The position numbers were made by a program, and so were the translations under genes. Below, in pieces: positions 1 to 7,442 of a DNA stretch of 18,878 nucleotides. The stretch lies in the NCBI GenBank assembly GCA_964484255.1, contig CAZAEH010000028.1, positions 1-18,878 of the forward strand, in the 5' to 3' direction. A model generated the notes under the pieces. It was not told where the DNA came from. It worked only from the letters and a program-made list of their open reading frames with translations, and did no database searches. The DNA comes from UBA6215 sp964484255 (GTDB lineage: Bacteria > Omnitrophota > Gorgyraeia > Pluralincolimonadales > Pluralincolimonadaceae). Position 1 is the first letter of the stretch; every line of letters begins with the position of its first letter.

Positions 1-1737
1 GAACGAATAATTTCCAAGTCTGCCGCCTTTTTTGTCCTCGAACCCGAAATTATAATCCGTGCCGACCACGAACCTGGCTATATCTACCGTCTCCATCTTG
101 TCGCCGACCAGCCTCTTGGTCTGCAGCTTGTTCTCGATGGACGGCGATATGACATTGGAAAAAGCGACATCGTCAAGCTCGTCGAACTGGCCCAGCTTGC
201 TGGAGTTTACCGTAGGCTCGTGTGAATAGTAGTATTTGACGGTCGGGGCTATGATATGCCTCAGGCCGTTTATATCCATGTTCATGCCCTTGTAATTTAT
301 GTTATAGGTCTTATAAAAACGCGTGTTCAGGTCTATACCCGTGAAGAAGTTACCCCTTATAAGGTCGTTCTGCCCCTCAAGATCCCTGCTGTAATATGTC
401 TGTCTTGTCCCGGCAAAAGGCCTGACGCCGAGCCAACCCAACACGTTCGACTGGTACGATAACTGGTTCATGGTATCGAACCTGTTCGTTGTGGCAACGG
501 AATTGGCCGGGGATGCATCCACTTTATTGAGGTTAGCGGCGGATACCTCGCCGTCATAATAGAAATTAGTCTTGCCTATTTCTATGCTTGTGGTCTCCAG
601 TTTAGCCTGCGGAAGGTATTCGACCACGGAATCGAACCTGTTGACCCTCTTCTGCACCAGGAAGCTCGTGGTATAAAACGGGTCGGTCCTGATGACAGAC
701 GCATAATTATTGCTTACCATGTCGCGTTGGTAATCGCGGATGTAATAGTCCTTGATGACGTTCGCATCGGACATCTTATTGAACTCAGCCACTCCCTGGG
801 TTACGGGGTCCATCTGCCATTTATGCCTCAACTGGGCGCGGTAACGCTCTATATCCTTGCCTTTGGACGAGTTGGATTCCTCATAAGGGCGGTTGCTCCA
901 GATATTGTATTTCTTTTCGTCGAAATAATTGAACCTGAACAAACCGCTGCCGTATTTTTCGGTGGCGTAATTCGTGGTAATACCGTATGCGAAGTCCCTC
1001 TTCTCCCTGTAATCGATGTGGATGCGGCCCCTCAGGTTATCGTTAATATAATAACGCCATGAGGTGAGTACGAAATATCCCCAATCGGAGTTTTTGCCGG
1101 GGATGACCGTGACGCCGGGATGATTGTCTTTCAGCGAATGGCTGTAATATGGAAAATAGAATATCGGGACATCGCCCACGAAAAAGAGTATATTCTTGGC
1201 CGTTATCTTTTCGCCGAGGTATATATTAAGCTGCTTGGATTGTATCCTGTAATGGGGATGTTCGTGGTCGCACGTGGTAACATAACCCCTTTTTATGAAA
1301 TAGTCATCCTTGCCGAGTTTTTCGGCTTTTTCACCCTTGCCGTAGAAAGTAGGTTCAATAAAAACGTTGGGGTCAAGTACGGTGCCGGTCTTGGTCTCTA
1401 TGTTGTATATGACCCGTTCGCCCTTGAAAAAATTCTGGCCCTGGGTCAGGACAACGTCGCCTTCGGCGACTACTTCCTTGGTGTCGGAATGGAATATCGC
1501 CTTCTTGCAGGTCACTTTGAGGTCCTGGTAGGTTATGATGACGTTGCCGTTAGCGCTTGCTATCTTTCCGCCTTCGTTGTATTCAACCGTATCGCCGTTT
1601 ATGACGACCGGCTCCTTGCTTTCCTTGTCAAAATTCAAAGCAGGCAGTTTGCTCTTATCTATAGCCGACGCCGAAGGGCAGGTAAGCGCTGCCGCGCAGG
1701 CAGCCAAAAGCGCTATCAGCAGTGCTCTCTTCAGCAA
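1..1737 (-). CDS. lptD: LPS-assembly outer-membrane protein LptD (3' end outside window)
   Basis: LptD is the outer-membrane barrel that, with LptE, inserts lipopolysaccharide into the outer leaflet. I translated this frame from the minus strand; it is open for 579 codons to the window edge, so the C-terminal part of the barrel is missing. Residues 1-25 form a signal peptide (K3 R4, a Leu/Ala core, likely cleavage after SASA). Residues about 40-150 are an OstA/LptA-like jelly-roll domain with repeated short strands. A conserved-looking TTCDH stretch lies at 154-158. From about 190 onward the sequence alternates aromatic and polar residues, as in a beta-barrel. The start is TTG at 1737, seven nt after GGAAGAAGG (1753-1745), and overlaps the transaldolase stop. 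LAAC at residues 11-14 resembles a lipobox, but the leader before it would be very short. The family is confident; the partner LptE is not in view. Confidence 0.88.
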   Translation of the reverse strand, partial: MLKRALLIALLAACAAALTCPSASAIDKSKLPALNFDKESKEPVVINGDTVEYNEGGKIASANGNVIITYQDLKVTCKKAIFHSDTKEVVAEGDVVLTQGQNFFKGERVIYNIETKTGTVLDPNVFIEPTFYGKGEKAEKLGKDDYFIKRGYVTTCDHEHPHYRIQSKQLNIYLGEKITAKNILFFVGDVPIFYFPYYSHSLKDNHPGVTVIPGKNSDWGYFVLTSWRYYINDNLRGRIHIDYREKRDFAYGITTNYATEKYGSGLFRFNYFDEKKYNIWSNRPYEESNSSKGKDIERYRAQLRHKWQMDPVTQGVAEFNKMSDANVIKDYYIRDYQRDMVSNNYASVIRTDPFYTTSFLVQKRVNRFDSVVEYLPQAKLETTSIEIGKTNFYYDGEVSAANLNKVDASPANSVATTNRFDTMNQLSYQSNVLGWLGVRPFAGTRQTYYSRDLEGQNDLIRGNFFTGIDLNTRFYKTYNINYKGMNMDINGLRHIIAPTVKYYYSHEPTVNSSKLGQFDELDDVAFSNVISPSIENKLQTKRLVGDKMETVDIARFVVGTDYNFGFEDKKGGRLGNYSF

Positions 1738-2378
1738 TTTGGTACCTTCTTCCAGTCGTTCAAAAAACGTTCCACTCCTATATCGGTAAGGGGGTGCTTG
1801 ACGAGCCCCATGAGTACTTCATAGGGTATTGTGGCACAATCCGCACCGGCCTTGGCGGCCTCTATAACGTGCAAAGGATTGCGTATTGAAGCCACGATTA
1901 TCTGGGTCCTGATGCCGTAATTATCATATATCTTGCGTATATCCCTTATAAGTTCCATCCCTGGCTGGCCGATATCGTCGAGCCTTCCCACGAACGGGCT
2001 GACATAAGTAGCGCCCGCCTTCGCAGCCAGGAGAGCCTGCGGGGCAGAGAAACACAATGTTACGTTTGTCTTTATCTTCTCTTCGCTCAATATCCTGACG
2101 GCTTTAAGGCCCTCTTTAATCAGGGGGACCTTAACTACTATGTTCTTGTCTATCTTCGCAAGTTTCTTTGCTTCCTTGACGATATCGCCGCATTCCAGGC
2201 TTACGGCTTCCACGCTGATCGGACCGTCGACAACGGCGCAAATGTCCTTGACGATCTCCATCAGGGGCCTGCCTTCCTTCGAGACAAGCGTCGGATTGGT
2301 GGTCACCCCGTCGACAACGCCCATATCGACGGCGTCCTTTATGTGTTTTATATTAGCGGTATCGATGAATATCTTCAT
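1731..2378 (-). CDS. tal: Small (MipB/TalC-type) transaldolase
   Basis: This is a 215-aa class I aldolase of the short transaldolase/fructose-6-phosphate aldolase family, cytosolic, in the non-oxidative pentose phosphate pathway. It moves a dihydroxyacetone unit between sedoheptulose-7-phosphate and glyceraldehyde-3-phosphate. Seen: an opening FIDTANI strand, GVTTNPT at 24-30, the Schiff-base lysine K83 in VVKVP, and SPFVGRLDD at 127-135. E. coli FsaA has Gln59 and Tyr131; here the matching positions are Glu57 and Phe129, the transaldolase state, so I predict transaldolase rather than F6P aldolase. Length is normal for the short family. The ATG follows AGAAGG at 5 nt spacing, 16 nt after the ROK kinase stop. 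The C-terminus overlaps the lptD start by 7 nt, so the two are probably translationally coupled. Confidence 0.93.
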   Translation of the reverse strand: MKIFIDTANIKHIKDAVDMGVVDGVTTNPTLVSKEGRPLMEIVKDICAVVDGPISVEAVSLECGDIVKEAKKLAKIDKNIVVKVPLIKEGLKAVRILSEEKIKTNVTLCFSAPQALLAAKAGATYVSPFVGRLDDIGQPGMELIRDIRKIYDNYGIRTQIIVASIRNPLHVIEAAKAGADCATIPYEVLMGLVKHPLTDIGVERFLNDWKKVPNC

Positions 2379-2394
2379 GGTTGCCTTCTCATTT

Positions 2395-3348
2395 TTAAAA
2401 AAAGAGCGCGGCAGCGCCTATCATTCCGGCGTCATTTCCCAATTTAGCTTTCAATATCTTCACGGCACGCCCCGGTACGCGCATCGAGCGCCTTTTGACC
2501 GTCTGCCTTATTGGCCCGAATAACGGTTCACCCGCATCAGCCACGCCGCCGCCGATTATTATCATCTCGGGGTTAAGAAGGTTCACTATACCCGAAAGAG
2601 TGGTCCCTATCCTTTTACCTATCTTATCCCATAAGGCTATGGCCGCTTTGTCACCCTTGCGTGCCGCGCTGCTGATGATCTCCGGAGTAACCGATGAGAG
2701 GTCGCCTTTTACCATCGCCTTTACCCCGGGCGCCCTGCCCGCCCTTATGGCAGACTTCATCTCGGAGGCTATATGCCTGTTACCTACATAGCGCTCCAGG
2801 CACCCGTAACCCCCGCAATTACATGCCAGGCCGTCCTCCTTAAGGGGCATATGGCCTACCTCGCCCGCCGAAAAAGTCGCGCCGCGGTACAGGCTGCCGT
2901 CAATGATAATACCGCCGCCTACACCCGTACCCAGTGTTATGCAAACGGCATCACGGGCGCCCCTGCCCGCCCCGAACTTGCATTCGCCAAGGGCCATTAT
3001 ATTAACATCGTTATCTACAAGAACCGGCATCTTAAGTTTTCTTTCGAGAAGGAGTTTGAGAGGGGTATTTTTCCACCCGCGGACATTAGTCAGTCCGTAG
3101 ACCAATCCCCTGTTAAAATCAACGAGACCGGGCACCCCTATCCCCACCCCTTCTATATTCCCGGAAGTTAACCCTGCCTTTCGGATAAGTGAACGAATTT
3201 CACGGGAAATAGCCTCCAACAGGGAATCCCTTGAATCAAAATCAGCAGTCGAAAGCCTTGACCTGTGCTTTATCTTTCCTTTGGAATCTATGAGGGCTAA
3301 TTTTGTGTAAGTACCGCCCAGATCTATACCTATAGCGTTTTTGGTCAT
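2395..3348 (-). CDS. ROK-family sugar kinase, probable glucokinase
   Basis: This 317-aa cytosolic kinase phosphorylates a hexose, probably glucose, with ATP. Seen: the N-terminal phosphate-binding loop GIDLGGTYTK (7-16), the catalytic aspartate D114 in VDNDV, the ROK signature from LGTGVGGG (139-146) to EVGH (163-166), and the zinc site built from H166 and the CxCGxxGC run (C176, C178, C183). A second glycine-rich nucleotide loop, IIGGGVAD, lies near the C-terminus. There is no N-terminal winged helix, so it is an enzyme and not a ROK repressor of the NagC/XylR type. The exact sugar (glucose, N-acetylglucosamine or N-acetylmannosamine) cannot be fixed from sequence alone. No Shine-Dalgarno precedes the ATG. 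The transaldolase follows 16 nt downstream. Confidence 0.9.
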   Translation of the reverse strand: MTKNAIGIDLGGTYTKLALIDSKGKIKHRSRLSTADFDSRDSLLEAISREIRSLIRKAGLTSGNIEGVGIGVPGLVDFNRGLVYGLTNVRGWKNTPLKLLLERKLKMPVLVDNDVNIMALGECKFGAGRGARDAVCITLGTGVGGGIIIDGSLYRGATFSAGEVGHMPLKEDGLACNCGGYGCLERYVGNRHIASEMKSAIRAGRAPGVKAMVKGDLSSVTPEIISSAARKGDKAAIALWDKIGKRIGTTLSGIVNLLNPEMIIIGGGVADAGEPLFGPIRQTVKRRSMRVPGRAVKILKAKLGNDAGMIGAAALFF

Positions 3349-3358
3349 TGAGGGTTTA

Positions 3359-3387
3359 ATATTAACTCAAAACAGGTTATTTTTCAA
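3359..3387 (-). promoter_or_regulatory. Possible weak sigma70 promoter before the ROK kinase
   Basis: In the 45-nt gap after the first GGDEF gene the minus strand reads TTGAAA (3387-3382), a 17-nt spacer, then TAATAT (3364-3359), 5/6 and 4/6 matches to consensus. A start about 7 nt further on would leave only a few leader bases before the ATG at 3348, which has no Shine-Dalgarno; a leaderless message is therefore possible. The region is AT-rich, so a chance match is a real alternative. Confidence 0.3.
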
Positions 3388-3393
3388 CAGATT

Positions 3394-4845
3394 TCAGGGC
3401 CAATATATAACCCTGTTCCTGCCTTCTTCCTTGGCCCTGTAAAGTGCCTGGTCAGCCTTGTCTATAAGCATCTGGACATCATCGCCGTTATCCGGATAAG
3501 TAGCTATCCCGATGCTTATTGTCATTGTTATCGTCTCGTCGTATGCCCTGAATTTATGGTGCTCGACCTCCTGTCTTATCCTCTCTGCGACCGCTATGGC
3601 GGAATTCCTGTCCGTATCGGGCAGGGCTATGACAAACTCCTCGCCGCCGTATCGGCCTATCAAGTCTACCTGCCGGACATAACCCTTCATTATTTTCGCT
3701 ATTTCCTTCAGGACTATATCTCCCACGAGATGGCCGTAAGTATCGTTACACTGCTTGAAATGGTCCAGGTCTATCATGAGGACCGACAGTTTAAGGCTGT
3801 GCCTCTTCGACCTTGCAAAATCCTCAGCATACCTTTCAAGGAAATGCCTCCTTACATAAATACCGGTAAGGCCGTCGGTTATGGCCAAAGCCTGGACCCT
3901 TTCGTAAAGGCTTATCTTCTTGAGCTCAAGCGAAAGCTGTTCGGCAAGGATAGAGAAGCTCTCGGTATGCTCCTCATCTATCCCGTCTATTGTTAGGATG
4001 CCTATAGGCATTCCCTCCGACAGCAAAGGCAGGGCTATAAATGACCTGTTGCCGTCCCCCAGGTACTCCCTGAAGGGATGGCTATTGTCTATCGGGGCCC
4101 TGAGATATATGACCTCTTTGCGCGATGACACCGTTTCGGCCAACAACTGGTCAAACTTGCTCGGCGGTCCGCTGTGAACATCAGCGGTAACAGGCCTGTT
4201 CGATGCGGGATTATGTATCTCATAGGTTATCCTGGCAGCCGCGGCCTCCTGGGATTCGTCGAGTAGTATGACCTCGGCGGTCACGAATTTCGATATCTTA
4301 TTCACCGCCTCCCTGAATATCCTCAACATCTCGTCCATCTCCAGAGAGGCGCTCATCTTCTTTGTGACTTCGTAAAGGTCGAGTATGTCATGCACCTGGT
4401 TTTGGAGGGATATGTTCAGGTCCTTTAGCACTTTCAATTCCGTCGTGAACTCATCATAGGAAGCGCGTGATTCCGCGTATGAAGCGTTCTTCTTCGCGAA
4501 GAATTCGCTGTATATCCTGTTATAATAAACCGGGATCATCGGGACGAGATTTATGAAAAGTATCGACGCCAGATAGGGCAGTTCCGAACCCTTGTTAAAT
4601 AACATCGAGACAAAGGTAAGCGCGCTTACGCAGCCGGATATCACATAGGCCTGGGCCGGCCCGAACTCAAAAGCCACGGGGATTATCGCAATGACGGAAA
4701 GGTTTACATTTAAAAGGAAGTACGTAGCCTTGGGGGTAAAGAGAACACTATAGACCGGCCTGGCCAAGGCAAGGAAGAAGAACAGGAAAAATATTCCTTT
4801 CCCTGAAAATATCCACTTCCTGTGCGAATTGGCTACGCCAGGCAT
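3394..4845 (-). CDS. Membrane GAF-GGDEF diguanylate cyclase with intact I-site
   Basis: This 483-aa protein is a predicted inner-membrane diguanylate cyclase making cyclic di-GMP from two GTP. Residues about 17-107 hold four hydrophobic helices (near 17-36, 41-61, 65-83 and 90-108), followed by a charged, coiled-coil-like linker to about 160. A GAF-like sensor spans about 165-310. The GGDEF domain spans about 315-483, with GGEEF at 400-404. RQVD at 391-394 lies exactly five residues before GGEEF, the spacing of the allosteric I-site, so product inhibition is expected. The ATG follows GGAGG at 9 nt, and the first 13 nt overlap the end of the related upstream gene, so the pair is co-translated. 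No phosphodiesterase (EAL or HD-GYP) or PilZ effector is in the window. The GAF ligand is unknown. Confidence 0.9.
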   Translation of the reverse strand: MPGVANSHRKWIFSGKGIFFLFFFLALARPVYSVLFTPKATYFLLNVNLSVIAIIPVAFEFGPAQAYVISGCVSALTFVSMLFNKGSELPYLASILFINLVPMIPVYYNRIYSEFFAKKNASYAESRASYDEFTTELKVLKDLNISLQNQVHDILDLYEVTKKMSASLEMDEMLRIFREAVNKISKFVTAEVILLDESQEAAAARITYEIHNPASNRPVTADVHSGPPSKFDQLLAETVSSRKEVIYLRAPIDNSHPFREYLGDGNRSFIALPLLSEGMPIGILTIDGIDEEHTESFSILAEQLSLELKKISLYERVQALAITDGLTGIYVRRHFLERYAEDFARSKRHSLKLSVLMIDLDHFKQCNDTYGHLVGDIVLKEIAKIMKGYVRQVDLIGRYGGEEFVIALPDTDRNSAIAVAERIRQEVEHHKFRAYDETITMTISIGIATYPDNGDDVQMLIDKADQALYRAKEEGRNRVIYWP

Positions 4846-6263
4846 ATGCGGTTGCCTCCACCGGATTTTGCCTCGTATAGCGCGGCATCGGCTGTCCTTA
4901 TCAATTCGTCCCTGGTCACCGCGTCTTCAGGAAGGGACGAACAGCCTATCGAAACAGTGACATGCGTATCTACCTGCCTGAGCACGAACCTCTGCGATTC
5001 TATCTTCCTGCGGATGCCTTCGCCAAGAACCTTTGCCTCGGACTTATCCTTTCCGAAAAGTATCAACACGAACTCTTCCCCGCCGTATCTTGCCGCAAGG
5101 TCGCCGAGCTCTATTGAAGATTTCAATATCTCTCCGATGGATTTGAGGACTATGTCCCCGGCGGTATGGCCATACTTATCATTGTATGTCTTGAACCTGT
5201 CTATATCGAGCATCAACAACGAAAGCGGCTGTTTAAGCCTTGCCGCCTTGACGGCATCCTCATCGAGCCTCTCTTTGAAATACCTCTGGCAATACAACCC
5301 CGTAAGCCCGTCGCTTATCGCCAGGTCCTCGATACGCCTGTAAAGCTTTGCGTTCTCAAGTGCGATCGCGGCGAGGTCCGAGAGGATCGTAAGTAACCTC
5401 AAGTCGTCGGAGACATACGCCTCGGCCTCTTTCGACTCTACCCTGAGGATACCTATGACCTTCTTCTGGGAGATAAGCGGCGCGGCGATCAGGGACTTGA
5501 ACTCCCTCTTGAATTCGTGGGGAACAAGGTCCAGGTTAAACCTGAAATCCTTGTCGGTATCCGAGATCAAGAGCGGCTGACGCTGCTTCAACACCCAAAA
5601 GTCGAATATATCCCCTTTCTTGGACTTAACCGACAGCGGCCCATCTTTGGCCCTGGCAGCTTTAAGGGCAAGTTCATGGGCATCTTCATCCACAAGGAAT
5701 AGTATGCAACCGTCGGCCTTCTCGACCAGATCACTTACGTTATCGGTCACTATATCTATTACACCCTCAAGCGAAAGCGTAGAGCTCAACCTGCTGGTAA
5801 GGTCCTTGAGAGTCGCGTACCTGATTACCTTCTCTTTCAGGGCATCATTGGTCCCCTGCATGTATGAGTACTCGGCCTGGAGCGCGTTGCGCTCTTCCTC
5901 AAGGCTGCCGATCTGCCTGTCCACGGACAGGATATAGGAGACCATGCTGTTCTTGAATATGGTGACGAAAGCGCCGAGCGTCAGGAAAACAAGTATCTGG
6001 ATGTTAAGCCACCTGGCGTTGGTGACGAGGGTAACGAAAAGCGTCAGGACGGACGAAAGGCCTACGTAGATCCACAGCCCCCATTCGCCGAAGGCGAGCC
6101 AGGCGGCAAGGATAAGGAAATCGATAAGGATAAGGAGCGACCCGGCTACCCCGTATATCCAATACTCGATAGGGTATTGATGGCAGGCTGAAACGATAAG
6201 AGTAGATGCGAAGAGAAAACCTGCTATCGCAAGTATCCCTGAAAAGAATTTCGCTTTTTTCAA
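4833..6263 (-). CDS. Membrane GAF-GGDEF diguanylate cyclase with degenerate I-site
   Basis: This 476-aa paralogue of the gene just downstream has the same layout: N-terminal hydrophobic helices (about 7-26, 34-57, 60-81 and 86-104), a coiled-coil-like stretch at about 115-150, a GAF domain at about 155-305 and a GGDEF domain at about 312-476. GGEEF (394-398) is intact, so cyclase activity is expected. The I-site differs: the RxxD arginine is Glu385 (ELGD, 385-388), so simple c-di-GMP feedback at that site should be weak or absent. The start is TTG, 1 nt after the ABC ATPase stop, with no strong Shine-Dalgarno, which suggests translation depends on coupling. The C-terminus overlaps the next cyclase gene by 13 nt. 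The signal read by the GAF domain is not evident. Confidence 0.9.
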   Translation of the reverse strand: MKKAKFFSGILAIAGFLFASTLIVSACHQYPIEYWIYGVAGSLLILIDFLILAAWLAFGEWGLWIYVGLSSVLTLFVTLVTNARWLNIQILVFLTLGAFVTIFKNSMVSYILSVDRQIGSLEEERNALQAEYSYMQGTNDALKEKVIRYATLKDLTSRLSSTLSLEGVIDIVTDNVSDLVEKADGCILFLVDEDAHELALKAARAKDGPLSVKSKKGDIFDFWVLKQRQPLLISDTDKDFRFNLDLVPHEFKREFKSLIAAPLISQKKVIGILRVESKEAEAYVSDDLRLLTILSDLAAIALENAKLYRRIEDLAISDGLTGLYCQRYFKERLDEDAVKAARLKQPLSLLMLDIDRFKTYNDKYGHTAGDIVLKSIGEILKSSIELGDLAARYGGEEFVLILFGKDKSEAKVLGEGIRRKIESQRFVLRQVDTHVTVSIGCSSLPEDAVTRDELIRTADAALYEAKSGGGNRICLA

Positions 6264-6264
6264 A

Positions 6265-7368
6265 CTAGATGATCGCTTTCTCGGTGTCCTTATCGAAGAA
6301 ATGGATCTTGCTCATGTCGAAGACGAGGTCGATATCATGGTTGACCTCAGGTTTATCGTGGCCTCCGACACGCGCGGTGAACGACTGCTTTGGGGTGGCC
6401 ATGTGCAGATAGACCTCCGAACCCATAGGCTCGACAACATCTACCCTTGCCGTCACCGTGTTCTCGGGAGGGGCTTCCTGCACAAAAAGTTTGTCATAAA
6501 TATCCTCGGGGCGCACCCCGAATATCACGTCCTTTCCTTCGTAGGATGACAGTTTTGGGACCATATCGTCAACCACCTTCACCTTGAAGGTCCCTTCATC
6601 AAAATAATATTTCCCGTCGACTTTTACGAGTTTACCGTTCAGGAAATTCATGGGAGGGCTGCCGATAAAACCTGCAACGAATTTATTGACAGGCTTGTCG
6701 TATAATGAGATCGGGTCCGCGACCTGGTGGACTACGCCATCCTTCATGACGACGATGCGGTTGCCAAGGGTCATGGCTTCCGTCTGGTCGTGGGTAACAT
6801 ATATCATGGTTGACTGCAGCCTTGTATGGAGCTTGTTGATATCGGTCCTCATCTGGACGCGCATCTTGGCGTCAAGGTTCGAAAGAGGCTCATCAAACAA
6901 AAAGACGAGCGGTTTTCTTACTATCGCTCGTCCTACCGCTACCCTTTGCCTCTCGCCACCGGAAAGCTCCTTCGGCCTCCTGCCCAGGTACTTGGCTATA
7001 CCAAGCGTCTGGGCCGCCTCTTTTACGCGCTGGTCGATCTCAGCTTTTGAATACTTGCGCAGTTTCAATCCGAACGCCATGTTCTCGTATACGGTCATGT
7101 GGGGATACAGGGCGTAATTCTGGAACACCATGGCGATATCACGGTCCTTGGCCGGGACATCGTTGACAAGCTTATCGCCGATATATATCTCGCCCTCCGA
7201 TATCTCCTCGAGCCCGGCTATCATCCTCAAGGTAGTAGATTTACCGCACCCGGAAGGGCCTACGAATACGACGAATTCCTTGTTCTCTATGCCCAGTGAA
7301 ACATCGGAAACAGCCTTGACATTGCCGGAATATATTTTCGAGACGTGCCTGAGACTGACCTGCGCCAT
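6265..7368 (-). CDS. ugpC: Carbohydrate ABC transporter ATP-binding protein (UgpC/MsmK/MalK type)
   Basis: This 367-aa ATPase powers import of sugars or glycerol-3-phosphate-like solutes by binding to the cytosolic side of a permease dimer. Seen: Walker A GPSGCGKST (37-45), Q-loop Q83, the ABC signature LSGGE (135-139) followed by RQRVAVGRA, Walker B with FLFDEP (156-161), the D-loop SNLDA, and the H-loop H193 in THDQTEAMT. Residues about 235-367 form the TOBE-type regulatory extension of this family (GVRPEDIYD; a final strand region ending in SKIHFFD). The ATG at 7368 is preceded by AAGGAGG at 5 nt spacing, the strongest ribosome site in the window. No permease or binding protein is adjacent, so it may serve several importers encoded elsewhere, as MsmK does. 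The TTG of the first cyclase follows 1 nt after its stop. The substrate is not determinable here. Confidence 0.93.
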   Translation of the reverse strand: MAQVSLRHVSKIYSGNVKAVSDVSLGIENKEFVVFVGPSGCGKSTTLRMIAGLEEISEGEIYIGDKLVNDVPAKDRDIAMVFQNYALYPHMTVYENMAFGLKLRKYSKAEIDQRVKEAAQTLGIAKYLGRRPKELSGGERQRVAVGRAIVRKPLVFLFDEPLSNLDAKMRVQMRTDINKLHTRLQSTMIYVTHDQTEAMTLGNRIVVMKDGVVHQVADPISLYDKPVNKFVAGFIGSPPMNFLNGKLVKVDGKYYFDEGTFKVKVVDDMVPKLSSYEGKDVIFGVRPEDIYDKLFVQEAPPENTVTARVDVVEPMGSEVYLHMATPKQSFTARVGGHDKPEVNHDIDLVFDMSKIHFFDKDTEKAII

Positions 7369-7373
7369 TTAAA

Positions 7374-7380
7374 CCTCCTT
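7374..7380 (-). promoter_or_regulatory. Strong ribosome binding site of ugpC
   Basis: The minus strand reads AAGGAGG followed by five bases (TTTAA) and the ATG at 7368. It is a full Shine-Dalgarno match and fixes the ugpC start. Confidence 0.9.
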
Positions 7381-7396
7381 GGGTATATTTAAACCA

Positions 7397-7425
7397 ATGA
7401 TACAACAGAAGTTAAATGCTGTCAA
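7397..7425 (-). promoter_or_regulatory. Near-consensus sigma70 promoter of the ugpC operon
   Basis: In the 74-nt gap between accD and ugpC the minus strand shows TTGACA (7425-7420, 6/6), a 17-nt spacer and TATCAT (7402-7397, 5/6). The start site should fall near 7390, giving a leader of about 20 nt that contains the ribosome site. CTGTTG occurs twice, once overlapping the -35 and once just before the -10, 21 nt apart. No terminator for accD is visible, so read-through from upstream is also possible. Confidence 0.85.
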
Positions 7426-7442
7426 CAGTACTTGTAAAAGCG

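Noticed and set aside
1696..1708. Lipobox (LAAC) in the LptD leader
   Set aside because: The leader before the cysteine would be only 13 residues, LptD proteins are not lipoproteins, and a standard cleavage site (SASA) follows.
1120..1824. Plus-strand open frame of 234 codons
   Set aside because: It is antisense to lptD and the transaldolase end; the minus-strand frame has clear domain motifs, while this one shows none and no ribosome site.
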